A DNA stretch of 64,000 bases. Source: Candidatus Rubneribacter avistercoris. GTDB taxonomy: Bacteria; Actinomycetota; Coriobacteriia; Coriobacteriales; Eggerthellaceae. A program made the translations under genes and the position numbers. Positions 35,636-44,211 of this stretch are shown piece after piece. The stretch's first letter is position 1. Each line of letters begins with the position of its first letter. Below the pieces are notes generated by a model. The model had not been told where the DNA came from. It worked only from the letters and a program-made list of their open reading frames with translations, and did not search any database. Where the stretch lies: the NCBI GenBank assembly GCA_019115845.1, contig DXCU01000103.1:46011-110010 (forward strand), given 5' to 3'.

Positions 35636-36433
35636 ATGGACAAGAGGGGAGAGGCTGCGGCGCGGACGGTGCTGGCGGTGGATGTGGGGAACACCACGAC
35701 GGGGCTTGGGCTGTTCGAGGACGGCGATCTGGCCGCCACGTGGTCGCTCACCACGCCCGAGCGCATGACCGCCGACGAGGCGCGCGCGGCGGCGCTGTCG
35801 TTTCTGCATGCGACCGAGCGCGTGCCCGAGGTGCGCGACGGCATCGTGGCCTCGGTGGTGCCGGGGCTGACCGATGCGTGGACGGCGGCCGTGGCGGCGC
35901 TTTCTGGCCGCCGTCCGCTTGTTGTGGGGCCGGGGCTTAAAACGGGCGTGCGCATGCGCTACCACGACCCGGCCGAGATAGGGGCCGACCGCATAGCCGA
36001 CCTCGCGGCGGCCAAGGAGTCCTACGAGCCGCCGTTTCTGGTGGTCGATCTGGGCACGACGACGAACTTCGAGGTGGTGGACGAAGACGGCGTGTTCGTG
36101 GGCGGCATCATCGCGCCGGGGTTCAAGCTCTCGGCGCGCGCCTTGGCCGAGGCGGCGGCGCAGCTTGCGGTGGTTGACCTGCGCACGCCCGCGTCCGTCA
36201 TCGGGAAGAGCACGCGCGAGGCCGTGCAGGCGGGCGTGGTCATGGGGGAGGTGGCGCGCATAGACGGCCTCATCGACATGGTGTGGCGCGAGCTGGGCTA
36301 CGAGACGCTCGTCATCGCCACCGGGGAGGATGCGCAGACGATGCGCGCCCTCTCCTCGCGTATCCGCGCAGCCGACGATCACCTCACTTTGCGCGGTTTG
36401 GGCATCCTGCACGCGCTCAACCGCCGCCCGTAG
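35636..36433 (+). CDS. coaX: Type III pantothenate kinase
   Basis: Phosphorylates pantothenate, the first step of coenzyme A synthesis. TVLAVDVGNTTTGLGLFEDGDL (phosphate-binding, residues ~11-32), GADRIADLAAAKESY, and VDLGTTTNFEVVDEDGVFVGGIIAPG are the CoaX signatures. 265 aa. ATG 35636 has AAAGGAAG upstream. It lies 41 bases after the glycosyltransferase on the same strand. Confidence 0.95.
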   Translation: MDKRGEAAARTVLAVDVGNTTTGLGLFEDGDLAATWSLTTPERMTADEARAAALSFLHATERVPEVRDGIVASVVPGLTDAWTAAVAALSGRRPLVVGPGLKTGVRMRYHDPAEIGADRIADLAAAKESYEPPFLVVDLGTTTNFEVVDEDGVFVGGIIAPGFKLSARALAEAAAQLAVVDLRTPASVIGKSTREAVQAGVVMGEVARIDGLIDMVWRELGYETLVIATGEDAQTMRALSSRIRAADDHLTLRGLGILHALNRRP

Positions 36434-36474
36434 GGTACAATAGGCGGGTTTTGTTTCCGAAGAAGGGATCGTCA

Positions 36475-37794
36475 ATGGAGAAAGGCAACGTGAGGGCGCT
36501 TCTGCCCATCGGGGTGTTCCTTGTGCTGTACCTGGGGCTTGGCGTGCTGTTCGAGTACGCGCTGGGCATTTCCATGGGGTTCTACAGCATCCCCATCGTG
36601 GTGGTGTTTTTGGTGGCGCTCATGGTGGCGTGCTTCCAGAACCGCGCGCTGCCCTTCGATGACAAGCTGGTCGTCATGGGGCGGGGCATTGGCGACAAGA
36701 CCATCGTCACGATGATCCTCATCTTCATGGCCGCCGGCGTGTTCGTGGGCACGGTGGGGCGCGACAGCGCCGAGAGCGTGGCCTACCTCATGCTCTCGAT
36801 CATCCCCGCAGAGTTCTCGGTTGTCGTGCTGTTCGTGGTGAGCTGCTTCGTGTCGCTTTCCATGGGAACGTCGGTGGGCACCATCACGCTCATCACGCCC
36901 ATCGCCGTGGCGGTGTCGGCCGCGTCGGGGTTCGATCTGCCGCTGTGCGTGGCTTCCGTCATGGGCGGCGCGATGTTCGGCGACAACCTCTCGTTCATCT
37001 CGGACACCACCATCGCCGCCTGCCAGGGTCAAGGGTGCCAGATGAAGGACAAGTTCCGCGAGAACTTCAAGATCGCGCTGCCGGCGGCGCTGGTGACGAT
37101 CGTCGTTATCCTGGTGCTGTCTTTGGGGTCCGACATCAGCGGCACGGTGCACAACGACTACGACCTCGTCCAGCTCATCCCGTACCTCATCGTGCTTGTG
37201 GGCGGCATCGTGGGCGTGAACGTGTTCGTGGTGCTCTTGCTGGGAATCCTCACGGGATCGATCATTATGGTGGCCACGGGCGCCACGGCGCCCACCGACC
37301 TTCTGGCCAACATGGGGTCGGGCGCGGCAGGGATGTTCGAGACCACGATGGTGGCGGTGCTCGTGAGCGCCATCTGCGCGCTCATCAGGGAATACGGAGG
37401 TTTCGCCGCTCTTTTGAACGGCATAAAGAGCCTGTTTAGGAGCAAGAAGGGCGGGCAGCTGGGCATGGGGCTTTTAGTGGGGGCCATGGACATAGCCACG
37501 GCCAACAACACGGTGGCCATCGTCATGGCCAACCCCATTGCGGCCGACATGGCCAAGACCTACGGCATCACGCGGCGCAAGACGGCCTCCATCCTGGACA
37601 CGTTCTCCTGCGTGTTTCAGGGCGTCATCCCCTACGGCGCCCAGATGCTCGTGGCCATATCGGCGGCGACCGAGCTTGGCTACGCGGTGTCGGCGTTTCA
37701 GATCATCCCGTTTCTGTTCTACCCGTTTTTGCTGCTCGCAAGCTCGCTCGTCTTCATCTTCCTGGTGCCCGAGAAGGAGGGGGAGGGCAACTAG
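36475..37794 (+). CDS. NhaC-family Na+/H+ antiporter
   Basis: 439-aa polytopic membrane protein (about 11-12 helices) of the NhaC ion transporter family. Visible signatures are SLSMGTSVGTITLITPIAVAVS and MGGAMFGDNLSFISDTTIAACQGQGC, plus MDIATANNTVAIVMANPIAADMAKTYGITRRKTASILDTFSCVFQGVIPYGAQ. ATG 36475 with AAGAAGGG upstream replaces the longer listed start inside coaX. Exchange of Na+ (or a similar solute such as an organic acid) for H+ is expected; the substrate is not proven. Confidence 0.88.
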   Translation: MEKGNVRALLPIGVFLVLYLGLGVLFEYALGISMGFYSIPIVVVFLVALMVACFQNRALPFDDKLVVMGRGIGDKTIVTMILIFMAAGVFVGTVGRDSAESVAYLMLSIIPAEFSVVVLFVVSCFVSLSMGTSVGTITLITPIAVAVSAASGFDLPLCVASVMGGAMFGDNLSFISDTTIAACQGQGCQMKDKFRENFKIALPAALVTIVVILVLSLGSDISGTVHNDYDLVQLIPYLIVLVGGIVGVNVFVVLLLGILTGSIIMVATGATAPTDLLANMGSGAAGMFETTMVAVLVSAICALIREYGGFAALLNGIKSLFRSKKGGQLGMGLLVGAMDIATANNTVAIVMANPIAADMAKTYGITRRKTASILDTFSCVFQGVIPYGAQMLVAISAATELGYAVSAFQIIPFLFYPFLLLASSLVFIFLVPEKEGEGN

Positions 37795-38002
37795 GGGCGC
37801 TTCGCCGCGCGCGGGCCGCGCTGGGCGGCTTGCGCGGAGGCGGCGCCGGATGCCGTCCGGTCGCGTGATCGTGCGCGGCGCAGACCGGCTGCAGGCGGGC
37901 CATGCGCGGGGCTGGCCTTGCAGCTTGTGGATCCTTCTCATCGAAGCCGGGATGCCCCGCGCCTTCGAAGGACCCTGTCTTTCACCTTGAAATTAGCCAA
38001 GG
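37795..38002 (+). other. Gene-free region before ybaN
   Basis: The whole interval between the antiporter and the YbaN-like gene is 317 bases. No coding signature is seen. Its last part turns AT-rich (TTGAAATTAGCCAAGGTTTACAAATTG) and holds the promoter at 38003-38031. Confidence 0.5.
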
Positions 38003-38031
38003 TTTACAAATTGCTGGGAATCGCGTATCCT
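38003..38031 (+). promoter_or_regulatory. Promoter of the ybaN-cydDC unit
   Basis: TTTACA at 38003-38008 and TATCCT at 38026-38031 with a 17-base spacer, preceded by AT-rich sequence that could act as an UP element. About 80 bases before the YbaN start. Confidence 0.6.
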
Positions 38032-38111
38032 TCCGTATGTTAGCTATTGGAAACATTGCGCTGACCGCGTCCTTTGGGTGGGGACGGAGCGCAGGACGGA
38101 GGATGCGCTTC

Positions 38112-38570
38112 ATGGGCAAACGCACGATCGCGCGACGGCTGTGGGCCGTGGGAGGATTCGCGAGTTTTGGGCTGGGGGCGGTTGGGACGGTCGTCCCCAT
38201 TTTGCCGACCACGCCGTTTCTGCTGGTGGCGGCGTTCTGCTTTGCGCGCAGCTCCGAACGGGTGAACGCGTGGTTCCGCTCGACGAGGCTTTATCGGACG
38301 GTGGTGGAGGGCTATGCCACCAAGCGCGCCATGACCGTGCGCGCGAAGCTGCTGCTGCTCGCGCCGCTTACCGTCGTGCTGGGCGTTTCGTTCGCGCTCA
38401 TGGGAAGCGTGCCGGTGGGACGCGCGGTCGTGGCCGTGGTGTGGGTGGCGCATGTCGTCTACTTCGGGTTCGTGGTGCGCACCGATCGGGGCGAAGCGCA
38501 CGGACGCGCGGGCCTCGGGCGGGGGTCGGCCGTGCGCGGGCGCTCGGCGGACGCGGCGACGGAGAGGTAG
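38112..38570 (+). CDS. YbaN family (DUF454) membrane protein
   Basis: 152-aa inner-membrane protein of unknown function. RLWAVGGFASFGLGAVGTVVPILPTTPFLLVAAFCFARSSERVNAWF matches the DUF454 signature (GxLPxLPTTPFLLLAA.CF.RSS); two or three further hydrophobic segments follow, then an Arg/Gly-rich tail. ATG 38112 sits 9 bases after GGAGG; ATG 38103 is directly behind it. Only 6 bases separate it from the fused CydDC gene, so it may aid that exporter. Confidence 0.82.
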   Translation: MGKRTIARRLWAVGGFASFGLGAVGTVVPILPTTPFLLVAAFCFARSSERVNAWFRSTRLYRTVVEGYATKRAMTVRAKLLLLAPLTVVLGVSFALMGSVPVGRAVVAVVWVAHVVYFGFVVRTDRGEAHGRAGLGRGSAVRGRSADAATER

Positions 38571-38576
38571 GGCGGC

Positions 38577-41500
38577 GTGTTCAGCATGCGTCTTCTGCGC
38601 ATGGTGCCCGCCGCGCGCGGGCCCATCGTGGCCAACGTGGTGCTGCAGTGGGTCGCGCTTGCGGCCAACGTGGCGCTCATGGTTCTGTTCGGCCTGTTTG
38701 TGCAGGAGTGGTTCGAAGGCGTGCTCGACGTGGGCCCGTGGCTTTGGGGCCTGGGGTGCGCGGCGGCGGTGGCCATCGCGGTGCGCATGGCGTGCTTGGC
38801 GGGCGCGCAGCGCTGCGGGCTGGCGGCGGCGCAGGCCGCCAAGCGCGCGGTGCGCCAAGAGGTGTACGACAAGCTCGTGCGCCTCGGGCCCTCTTACGCC
38901 GAGCGGGTGCCCACCGCCGAGGCCGTGCAGGTGAGCGTGGAGGGCTGCGAGCAGCTGGAGAGCTACTTCGGCCAGTACGTCCCGCAGCTGTTCTACGCGG
39001 TTTTGGCGCCCCTCACGCTGTTCGCGTGCCTGGCGCCTTTGTGCCTGCCCGCGGCGGCGGCCCTCTTGGCGTGCGTGCCGCTCATCCCCTTGTCCATCGT
39101 GGCGGTGCAGAAGATCGCCAAGCGCGTCATGCGCACCTACTGGGGCGCCTACACCGACTTGGGCGGCGCGTTCCTCGAGAACCTGCAGGGTCTGACCACG
39201 CTCAAGATCTACCAGGCCGACGGGGATCGCCATGCGCGCATGAACGAGGAGGCCGAGACGTTTCGCCGCGCGACGATGCGGCTTTTGCGCATGCAGCTGA
39301 ACTCGGTCACGGTCATGGACCTGTTCGCGTTCGGCGGCGCGGCGGTGGGCGTCGTCGTGGCGCTCGTTCAGTTCGCGAACGGCCAGGTGCCCCTGTTCGC
39401 GGCCTTCGCCGTGGTGTTCTTGTCGGCCGAGTTCTTCATCCCGCTGCGCGCGCTCGGGTCGTTTTTCCACACGGCCATGAACGGTATGGCCGCCGCCGAC
39501 AAGATGTTTTCCATCCTGGACGCGCCCGAACCCGCGCGCGGATCGCGCGTGATCGACCCGCAGGGCGCAGGCGTGTCCTTGCGCGGGGTGGGCTACTCCT
39601 ACGACGGCGAGCGGCAGGTGCTCGCGAACGTGGACTTCGAGGCGGCGGCGGGGTCGTTCACGGGCATCGTGGGCGAGAGCGGATCGGGCAAGTCCACGCT
39701 GGCGGGTGTGCTGTGCGGGCGCAACGCGGGCTTCACCGGGCAGGTGGAGCTGGGCGGCGTGCCGCTTGCGGAGGCGTCGCGCACCTCGGTGGCGCGCACG
39801 GTGTGCGTCGTGCCGTTTTCCAGCTACCTGTTCAAAGGCACGGTGCGGTCGAACCTGCTTCTGGCCGATCCGCAGGCGGAAGACGACGAGCTGTGGGCGG
39901 CGCTTGCTCGCTGCCGGGCCGACGGGTTCGTACGCGCTTCGGGCGGTTTGGACATGCCGGTGGCCGAGCAGGGGTCGAACCTCTCGGGAGGGCAGCGCCA
40001 GCGCCTGGCGCTTGCCCGCGCGCTTCTGCACGACGCGCCGGTGTACGTGTTCGACGAGGCCACGTCCAACGTGGACGCGGAGAGCGAGCGCGCCATCATG
40101 GAGGTCGTCCGCGAGCTTGCGCGCGAGAGGACCGTCATCGTGATCACGCATCGGCTGGCCGCCGTGGCCGAGGCCGACCGCATCTACGTGATGGCCGACG
40201 GGCGCGTGGCCGAGTCGGGTTCGTGCGAGGAGCTGCTGGCGCGCAAGGGCGCGTTCGCGCGGCTGTGGGGCCGGCAGGCGGAGCTTGAGCGCTTCGCGGC
40301 CGCGGTCGACGCCGACGAGCCGTCGCGCGCGGCCGAGGAAGCGCGCGGCGAGCGCGCCGTGCGGGAGGGCCGGGCGGACGGGGCGCAAGGCCGGGGCGCG
40401 CCCGAAGAGCGCCCGCGGCGCTCGCACGCCTCGGTGATGCTGCGGCTTGTGGGCCTTGTGAAGCCGCTCCTTCCGTGGATGGCGCTCGCGGCCGCACTCG
40501 GCGTGCTCGGTTTTCTGGCCGCCATCTTCCTCACGGTGTTCGCGGCCTACGCGCTGGCCGACGCGGCGGGGCTTCCGCAGGGCGTCGGGCTGCCTGCGGC
40601 ATGCGCGCTTGTGGCGGCGTGCGGCATCGTGCGCGGCCCCTTGCGCTACGGCGAGCAGCTGTGCAACCACTACCTGGCCTTCAAGCAGCTCGCGCTTGTG
40701 CGCGACAAGGTGTTCGCGTCGCTGCGGCGGCTGGCGCCGGCAAAGCTCGAAGGCCGCGACAAGGGCGATCTGGTCTCCCTCGTCACCTCCGACATCGAGC
40801 TTTTGGAGGTGTTCTACGCCCACACGCTCTCGCCGGCCGTCATCGCGCTTGCGGTGTCGCTTGGCATGGCGGCGTTCATCGCGACGCTCTCGCCGGTGCT
40901 CGGGGCGCTTGCGCTCACATCGTACGTACTGGTGGGCGTGGTGGCGCCGTTCCTCTCGTCGCTGGCGGCGGGAAGCGGCGGGCGCGAGGTGCGCGAGGGC
41001 CTGGGCGCGATGAACTCGTTTGTGCTCGACAGCCTGCGCGGCCTGCGCGAGACGTTGCAGTTCGGGCGCGCCGACGACCGCTCGCGCGAGCTTTCGCTGC
41101 GTGCCGGGGAGTTGGAGCGCGACGAGGCGCGCCTCAAGGGGCGCGCCTCGGTGGCCATGGCGGGCGTGAACGCGCTCGTTTTGGCGCTCGACGCGACGAT
41201 GGTGCTGGCGGCTGGCGTGCTGGTGGCGAAAGGGCAGCTGTCGCCCGGCGCGGCCATTGTGGCAACCTCGGCGCTCATGTCCTCGTTCGGCCCGGTCATC
41301 GCCGTGGCGAACCTGGGCTCTACGCTGCAGCAGACGCTGGCGTCGGGCGCGCGCGTGCTCGATCTGCTTGACGAGCGCCCCCAGACCGAAGACGTGTCGG
41401 ACGGCGTGGACGTGGGGGCGTTCACGGGCGCGGGCACAAGCGGCGTGGACTTCTCCTACGGCGGGCGCCCGGTGCTCGACGACGTGAGTCTGCGCATCGA

Positions 41501-42071
41501 GCCGGGGAGCATCGTGCAGCTTGCCGGACGCAGCGGGTCGGGCAAATCGACTCTGTGCAAGCTGCTCATGCGCTTTTGGGACGCCACGCGCGGCGTGGTG
41601 GAGGTGTCGGGCACCGACGTGCGGCGGGTGAACACGGCCAGCTTGCGCCGGGCGGAGGGTTACATGACCCAGGAGACGCACCTGTTCGCGGGCACCGTCC
41701 GGGAGAACCTGCTCATCGCGAAGCCCGATGCGACGGAAAGGCAGCTGGCCGACGCCTGCGCGAAGGCGTCGCTCTCGGGCCTGATAGAGCGGCTTCCCAA
41801 GGGCCTGGACACGCCGGTGGGCGAGCTGGGCGAGACGCTTTCGGGCGGGGAGCGCCAGCGCATCGGCCTCGCGCGCGTGTTTTTGCACGACGCGCCGTTC
41901 GTGCTGCTCGACGAGCCGACCTCGAACCTCGACAGCCTCAACGAAGCGGCCGTTCTGCGGGCGCTCTCCGAAGGCCGCGGCGGCAAGACCGTCGTGCTCG
42001 TGAGCCACCGCGCCTCCACGGCCGCCATCGCCGACGTCTCCTACACCGTGGAGCGCGGGCGCTTGTCGTAG
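38577..42071 (+). CDS. cydDC: Fused CydD-CydC-type ABC exporter
   Basis: 1164-aa single polypeptide with two complete permease-ATPase halves. Half one: six-helix domain (about 15-310), Walker A GESGSGKST, signature NLSGGQRQRLALARAL, Walker B VYVFDEATSN. A charged linker of about 45 residues follows (about 580-625). Half two: membrane domain (about 635-910), Walker A GRSGSGKST, signature LSGGERQRIGLARVF, Walker B FVLLDEPTSN. CydDC exports glutathione/cysteine and is needed for cytochrome bd and c-type cytochrome maturation; normally two genes. The fused form and the nearby nap cytochrome make such a role plausible. GTG 38577 or ATG 38586 could be the start. A different substrate cannot be excluded. 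Confidence 0.85.
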   Translation: MFSMRLLRMVPAARGPIVANVVLQWVALAANVALMVLFGLFVQEWFEGVLDVGPWLWGLGCAAAVAIAVRMACLAGAQRCGLAAAQAAKRAVRQEVYDKLVRLGPSYAERVPTAEAVQVSVEGCEQLESYFGQYVPQLFYAVLAPLTLFACLAPLCLPAAAALLACVPLIPLSIVAVQKIAKRVMRTYWGAYTDLGGAFLENLQGLTTLKIYQADGDRHARMNEEAETFRRATMRLLRMQLNSVTVMDLFAFGGAAVGVVVALVQFANGQVPLFAAFAVVFLSAEFFIPLRALGSFFHTAMNGMAAADKMFSILDAPEPARGSRVIDPQGAGVSLRGVGYSYDGERQVLANVDFEAAAGSFTGIVGESGSGKSTLAGVLCGRNAGFTGQVELGGVPLAEASRTSVARTVCVVPFSSYLFKGTVRSNLLLADPQAEDDELWAALARCRADGFVRASGGLDMPVAEQGSNLSGGQRQRLALARALLHDAPVYVFDEATSNVDAESERAIMEVVRELARERTVIVITHRLAAVAEADRIYVMADGRVAESGSCEELLARKGAFARLWGRQAELERFAAAVDADEPSRAAEEARGERAVREGRADGAQGRGAPEERPRRSHASVMLRLVGLVKPLLPWMALAAALGVLGFLAAIFLTVFAAYALADAAGLPQGVGLPAACALVAACGIVRGPLRYGEQLCNHYLAFKQLALVRDKVFASLRRLAPAKLEGRDKGDLVSLVTSDIELLEVFYAHTLSPAVIALAVSLGMAAFIATLSPVLGALALTSYVLVGVVAPFLSSLAAGSGGREVREGLGAMNSFVLDSLRGLRETLQFGRADDRSRELSLRAGELERDEARLKGRASVAMAGVNALVLALDATMVLAAGVLVAKGQLSPGAAIVATSALMSSFGPVIAVANLGSTLQQTLASGARVLDLLDERPQTEDVSDGVDVGAFTGAGTSGVDFSYGGRPVLDDVSLRIEPGSIVQLAGRSGSGKSTLCKLLMRFWDATRGVVEVSGTDVRRVNTASLRRAEGYMTQETHLFAGTVRENLLIAKPDATERQLADACAKASLSGLIERLPKGLDTPVGELGETLSGGERQRIGLARVFLHDAPFVLLDEPTSNLDSLNEAAVLRALSEGRGGKTVVLVSHRASTAAIADVSYTVERGRLS

Positions 42072-42126
42072 CGTTGCGGGCGTCCCCCGTTAGCGACGGC
42101 GCGCGGCGAGGGCTGCCCGCAGGCCC

Positions 42127-42675
42127 CTAGTCCCAGCCGCCTTCGGCGAGCGTGCGGCCGTCGAGGGCCTTGAGCGCGAAGCGGCCGTGCTCGTAGACGG
42201 CGTAGCTCGCCGATCCGTCTTTGGGGATGGAGGCGCTGCCGGGGTTGACGAACAGCACGCCGTCGCGCTCCTCAAGCGTCTTCACGTGCGTGTGGCCGGA
42301 GAGGAGAGCGCTTTTCGGCGGCAGGGCCGGCGGGTCGTCGGGGGCCTTTCCCGGCAGGTGGCCGTGCGTGAGGTAGAGCATATGCCTGTCGGCCTCGATG
42401 AGGGCGTAGTCGGCCAGGCAGGGGAAGTCGAGCACCATCTGGTCCACCTCGGCGTCGCAGTTGCCGCGCACGGCCACCACGCGTGTGGACCACCCGTTGA
42501 GGACGGCGAGCGCTTCTTTGGGCGCGTAGCCCTCGGGCAGGTCGTTGCGCGGCCCGTGGTAGAGCAGATCCCCCAGAAGGACGATGCGGTCGGGCGATTC
42601 GGCTTCCACGCGCGCGTCGAGCGCGCGCACGGCGGGTGCCGCGCCGTGCAGGTCGGAGGCTATGAGAAGCTTCAT
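42127..42675 (-). CDS. YfcE-like metallophosphoesterase
   Basis: 182-aa calcineurin-like phosphodiesterase. The metal-ligand motifs are in order: ASDLHGAAPA, VLLGDLLYHGPRN, VRGNCDAEVD, YLTHGHLPG and LLSGHTHVKTLEERDGVLFVNPGSASIPKDG. This matches the MJ0936/YfcE family, active on phosphodiesters with Mn. ATG 42675 has AAAGGA upstream. Physiological substrate unknown. Confidence 0.92.
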   Translation of the reverse strand: MKLLIASDLHGAAPAVRALDARVEAESPDRIVLLGDLLYHGPRNDLPEGYAPKEALAVLNGWSTRVVAVRGNCDAEVDQMVLDFPCLADYALIEADRHMLYLTHGHLPGKAPDDPPALPPKSALLSGHTHVKTLEERDGVLFVNPGSASIPKDGSASYAVYEHGRFALKALDGRTLAEGGWD

Positions 42676-42846
42676 GGGCGTCCTTTCCTCGTTCTCGTCG
42701 GTTTCGCGCTTTCAGGCGCAGGCGCGACTTTGCCGCGCCTTCCCGTCGGGGGCGCCTGCGGGCTTTCGCCGTCGCGCCGCTCGGCGTCGGGAGGGGTTTC
42801 AGGCCCGGCGGGGCGGAGGGTCGTTTTCGCCTCGCGCATCCTGCGG

Positions 42847-44073
42847 TCAGGCCAGGTCGGCGCAGTAGCCGCGCTCGACGGGCCGGCGGGGGTCGTCGGG
42901 GAACAGGTGCGCGTAGAGCGCGGTGAAGTAGCGGTCGGTCATAGAGGAGACATAGTCCACCACGATCTGGTTCGGCTCGGTGCGCAGGTACTCGTCGCGG
43001 TCGATGGAGCTTGATTTCGCAGCCAGGTAGTCAACGTGGTGGCGCACCACGGGCGAGTCCTCGTCGCCGGCCTTCAAATCGGAGAGCAGCCGGTCGTAGA
43101 GGCGCTCGAACATCTCCTCCACCACGTTGCCCGCGTCTTGGGAGAGGCCCTCGCGCCCGTAGATCAGCTCGTAGTTCTGCGCTTTGGCGCGCTTGAGGTC
43201 GGCGAACATGGCCTCGCTCAAGGCGATGCGGTCGCGCCCGTAGCTGTTGTTCACGATGTCTGTCGTGAGGTTGTGGATGATCTGGGCGTTCCCCTTTCCC
43301 ATGACGGAGGTCTCGAACGCGTCGAAGGAGGGCAGCACCCCCATGTCCACGGCGTCCTGCCTATCCTTGCCAAGGTAGGCGATCATGTCGCTCACGCGCA
43401 CCACGCAGCCCTCCAGCGTGGAGGGGCGCAGGCGCTTGATGGCGGCCTCGTCGGCGGCGCACGTCTCCACGAGCGCGTCGAGCGCGGCGAAATCATGCGT
43501 GTCGCCCACGCGCAGCACCTGGCAGGCGAACTCGCCGTTATGGCAGAGCACGCCGTCGAGGGTCTGCAGGCTGATGTTGCGGCGGTAGAGCTGGTCGAGC
43601 ACGCGCACGGAGTGCACGTTGTGGTTGAAGTAGCGTCCGGTGCGCGCGTGGTAGCATGCGCTCAAGAAGCGCTCGCCCGCATGTCCGAACGGCGTGTGGC
43701 CCACGTCGTGGCCGAGCGCGATGGCCTCTATGAGCTCGCAGTTCAGCCCCAAAAGCGACCCGATGCCGCGCGCCACGCGGCTCACCAGCTGCACGTGCAG
43801 CCCGCGGCGGCAGATGTCGTCGTTCTCCACGAAGCTGAACACCTGGGTTTTGCCGGCGTAGCGGTTGTAGGCGGGCACGTTCAGTATCTTCTCTATGTCG
43901 CGCGCGAACGCGGGGCGCGTGAGCGTGGCGCGGTCGTGGGCCTTGTCCTCGCGGCGCACCACGTCCTCGTCGGAAAACGCGTGCGGGTTGCGCCGCCCTA
44001 AGGCGCGGTCGGCGCGGATGGCGGCCTCCACTTCCGGGTCGAGTGCGAGGTAGGGGATGCGTTTGTGCTCCAT
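42847..44073 (-). CDS. dgt: dGTP triphosphohydrolase-like HD-domain protein
   Basis: 408-aa deoxynucleotide triphosphohydrolase family protein. HD-domain metal ligands are visible in the FVENDDICRRGLHVQLVSRVARGIGSLLGLN segment and EAIALGHDVGHTPFGHAGERFL, with VRVSDMIAYLGKDRQDA further on. These enzymes cleave dNTPs to the nucleoside and tripolyphosphate, controlling dNTP pools. ATG 44073 (MEHKRIPYLAL) is preferred over the longer listed ORF. Substrate preference cannot be read from sequence. Confidence 0.88.
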   Translation of the reverse strand: MEHKRIPYLALDPEVEAAIRADRALGRRNPHAFSDEDVVRREDKAHDRATLTRPAFARDIEKILNVPAYNRYAGKTQVFSFVENDDICRRGLHVQLVSRVARGIGSLLGLNCELIEAIALGHDVGHTPFGHAGERFLSACYHARTGRYFNHNVHSVRVLDQLYRRNISLQTLDGVLCHNGEFACQVLRVGDTHDFAALDALVETCAADEAAIKRLRPSTLEGCVVRVSDMIAYLGKDRQDAVDMGVLPSFDAFETSVMGKGNAQIIHNLTTDIVNNSYGRDRIALSEAMFADLKRAKAQNYELIYGREGLSQDAGNVVEEMFERLYDRLLSDLKAGDEDSPVVRHHVDYLAAKSSSIDRDEYLRTEPNQIVVDYVSSMTDRYFTALYAHLFPDDPRRPVERGYCADLA

Positions 44074-44174
44074 GGCTGGGTCCTTCGCGCTGAGGCGCGC
44101 CGCAGACGCGGCGCGCGCCGTGTGTTCACGGACATTGTAGCGTATGGAGGGCCTGCGCATCCTCGGCGTACAGA

Positions 44175-44190
44175 TGTTTCACATGAAACG
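44175..44190. promoter_or_regulatory. parS-like centromere motif
   Basis: TGTTTCACATGAAACG differs at two of 16 positions from the bacterial ParB-binding consensus TGTTTCACGTGAAACA. It lies in the short non-coding gap between two minus-strand genes. No parA/parB is in the window, so this is a sequence match only. Confidence 0.45.
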
Positions 44191-44211
44191 TCCGCCGGCG
44201 GAGGGGCGTTG

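Noticed and set aside
38040-42008. 1322-aa minus-strand ORF opposite the CydDC gene
   Set aside because: Antisense shadow; the plus strand carries two clear ABC transporter halves with all motifs.
42713-42760. CGCAGGCGC/GCGCCTGCG pairing between the dgt-like and yfcE-like genes as a terminator
   Set aside because: Nine-base stem with a 26-base loop and no T-run; chance pairing is likely in such GC-rich sequence.
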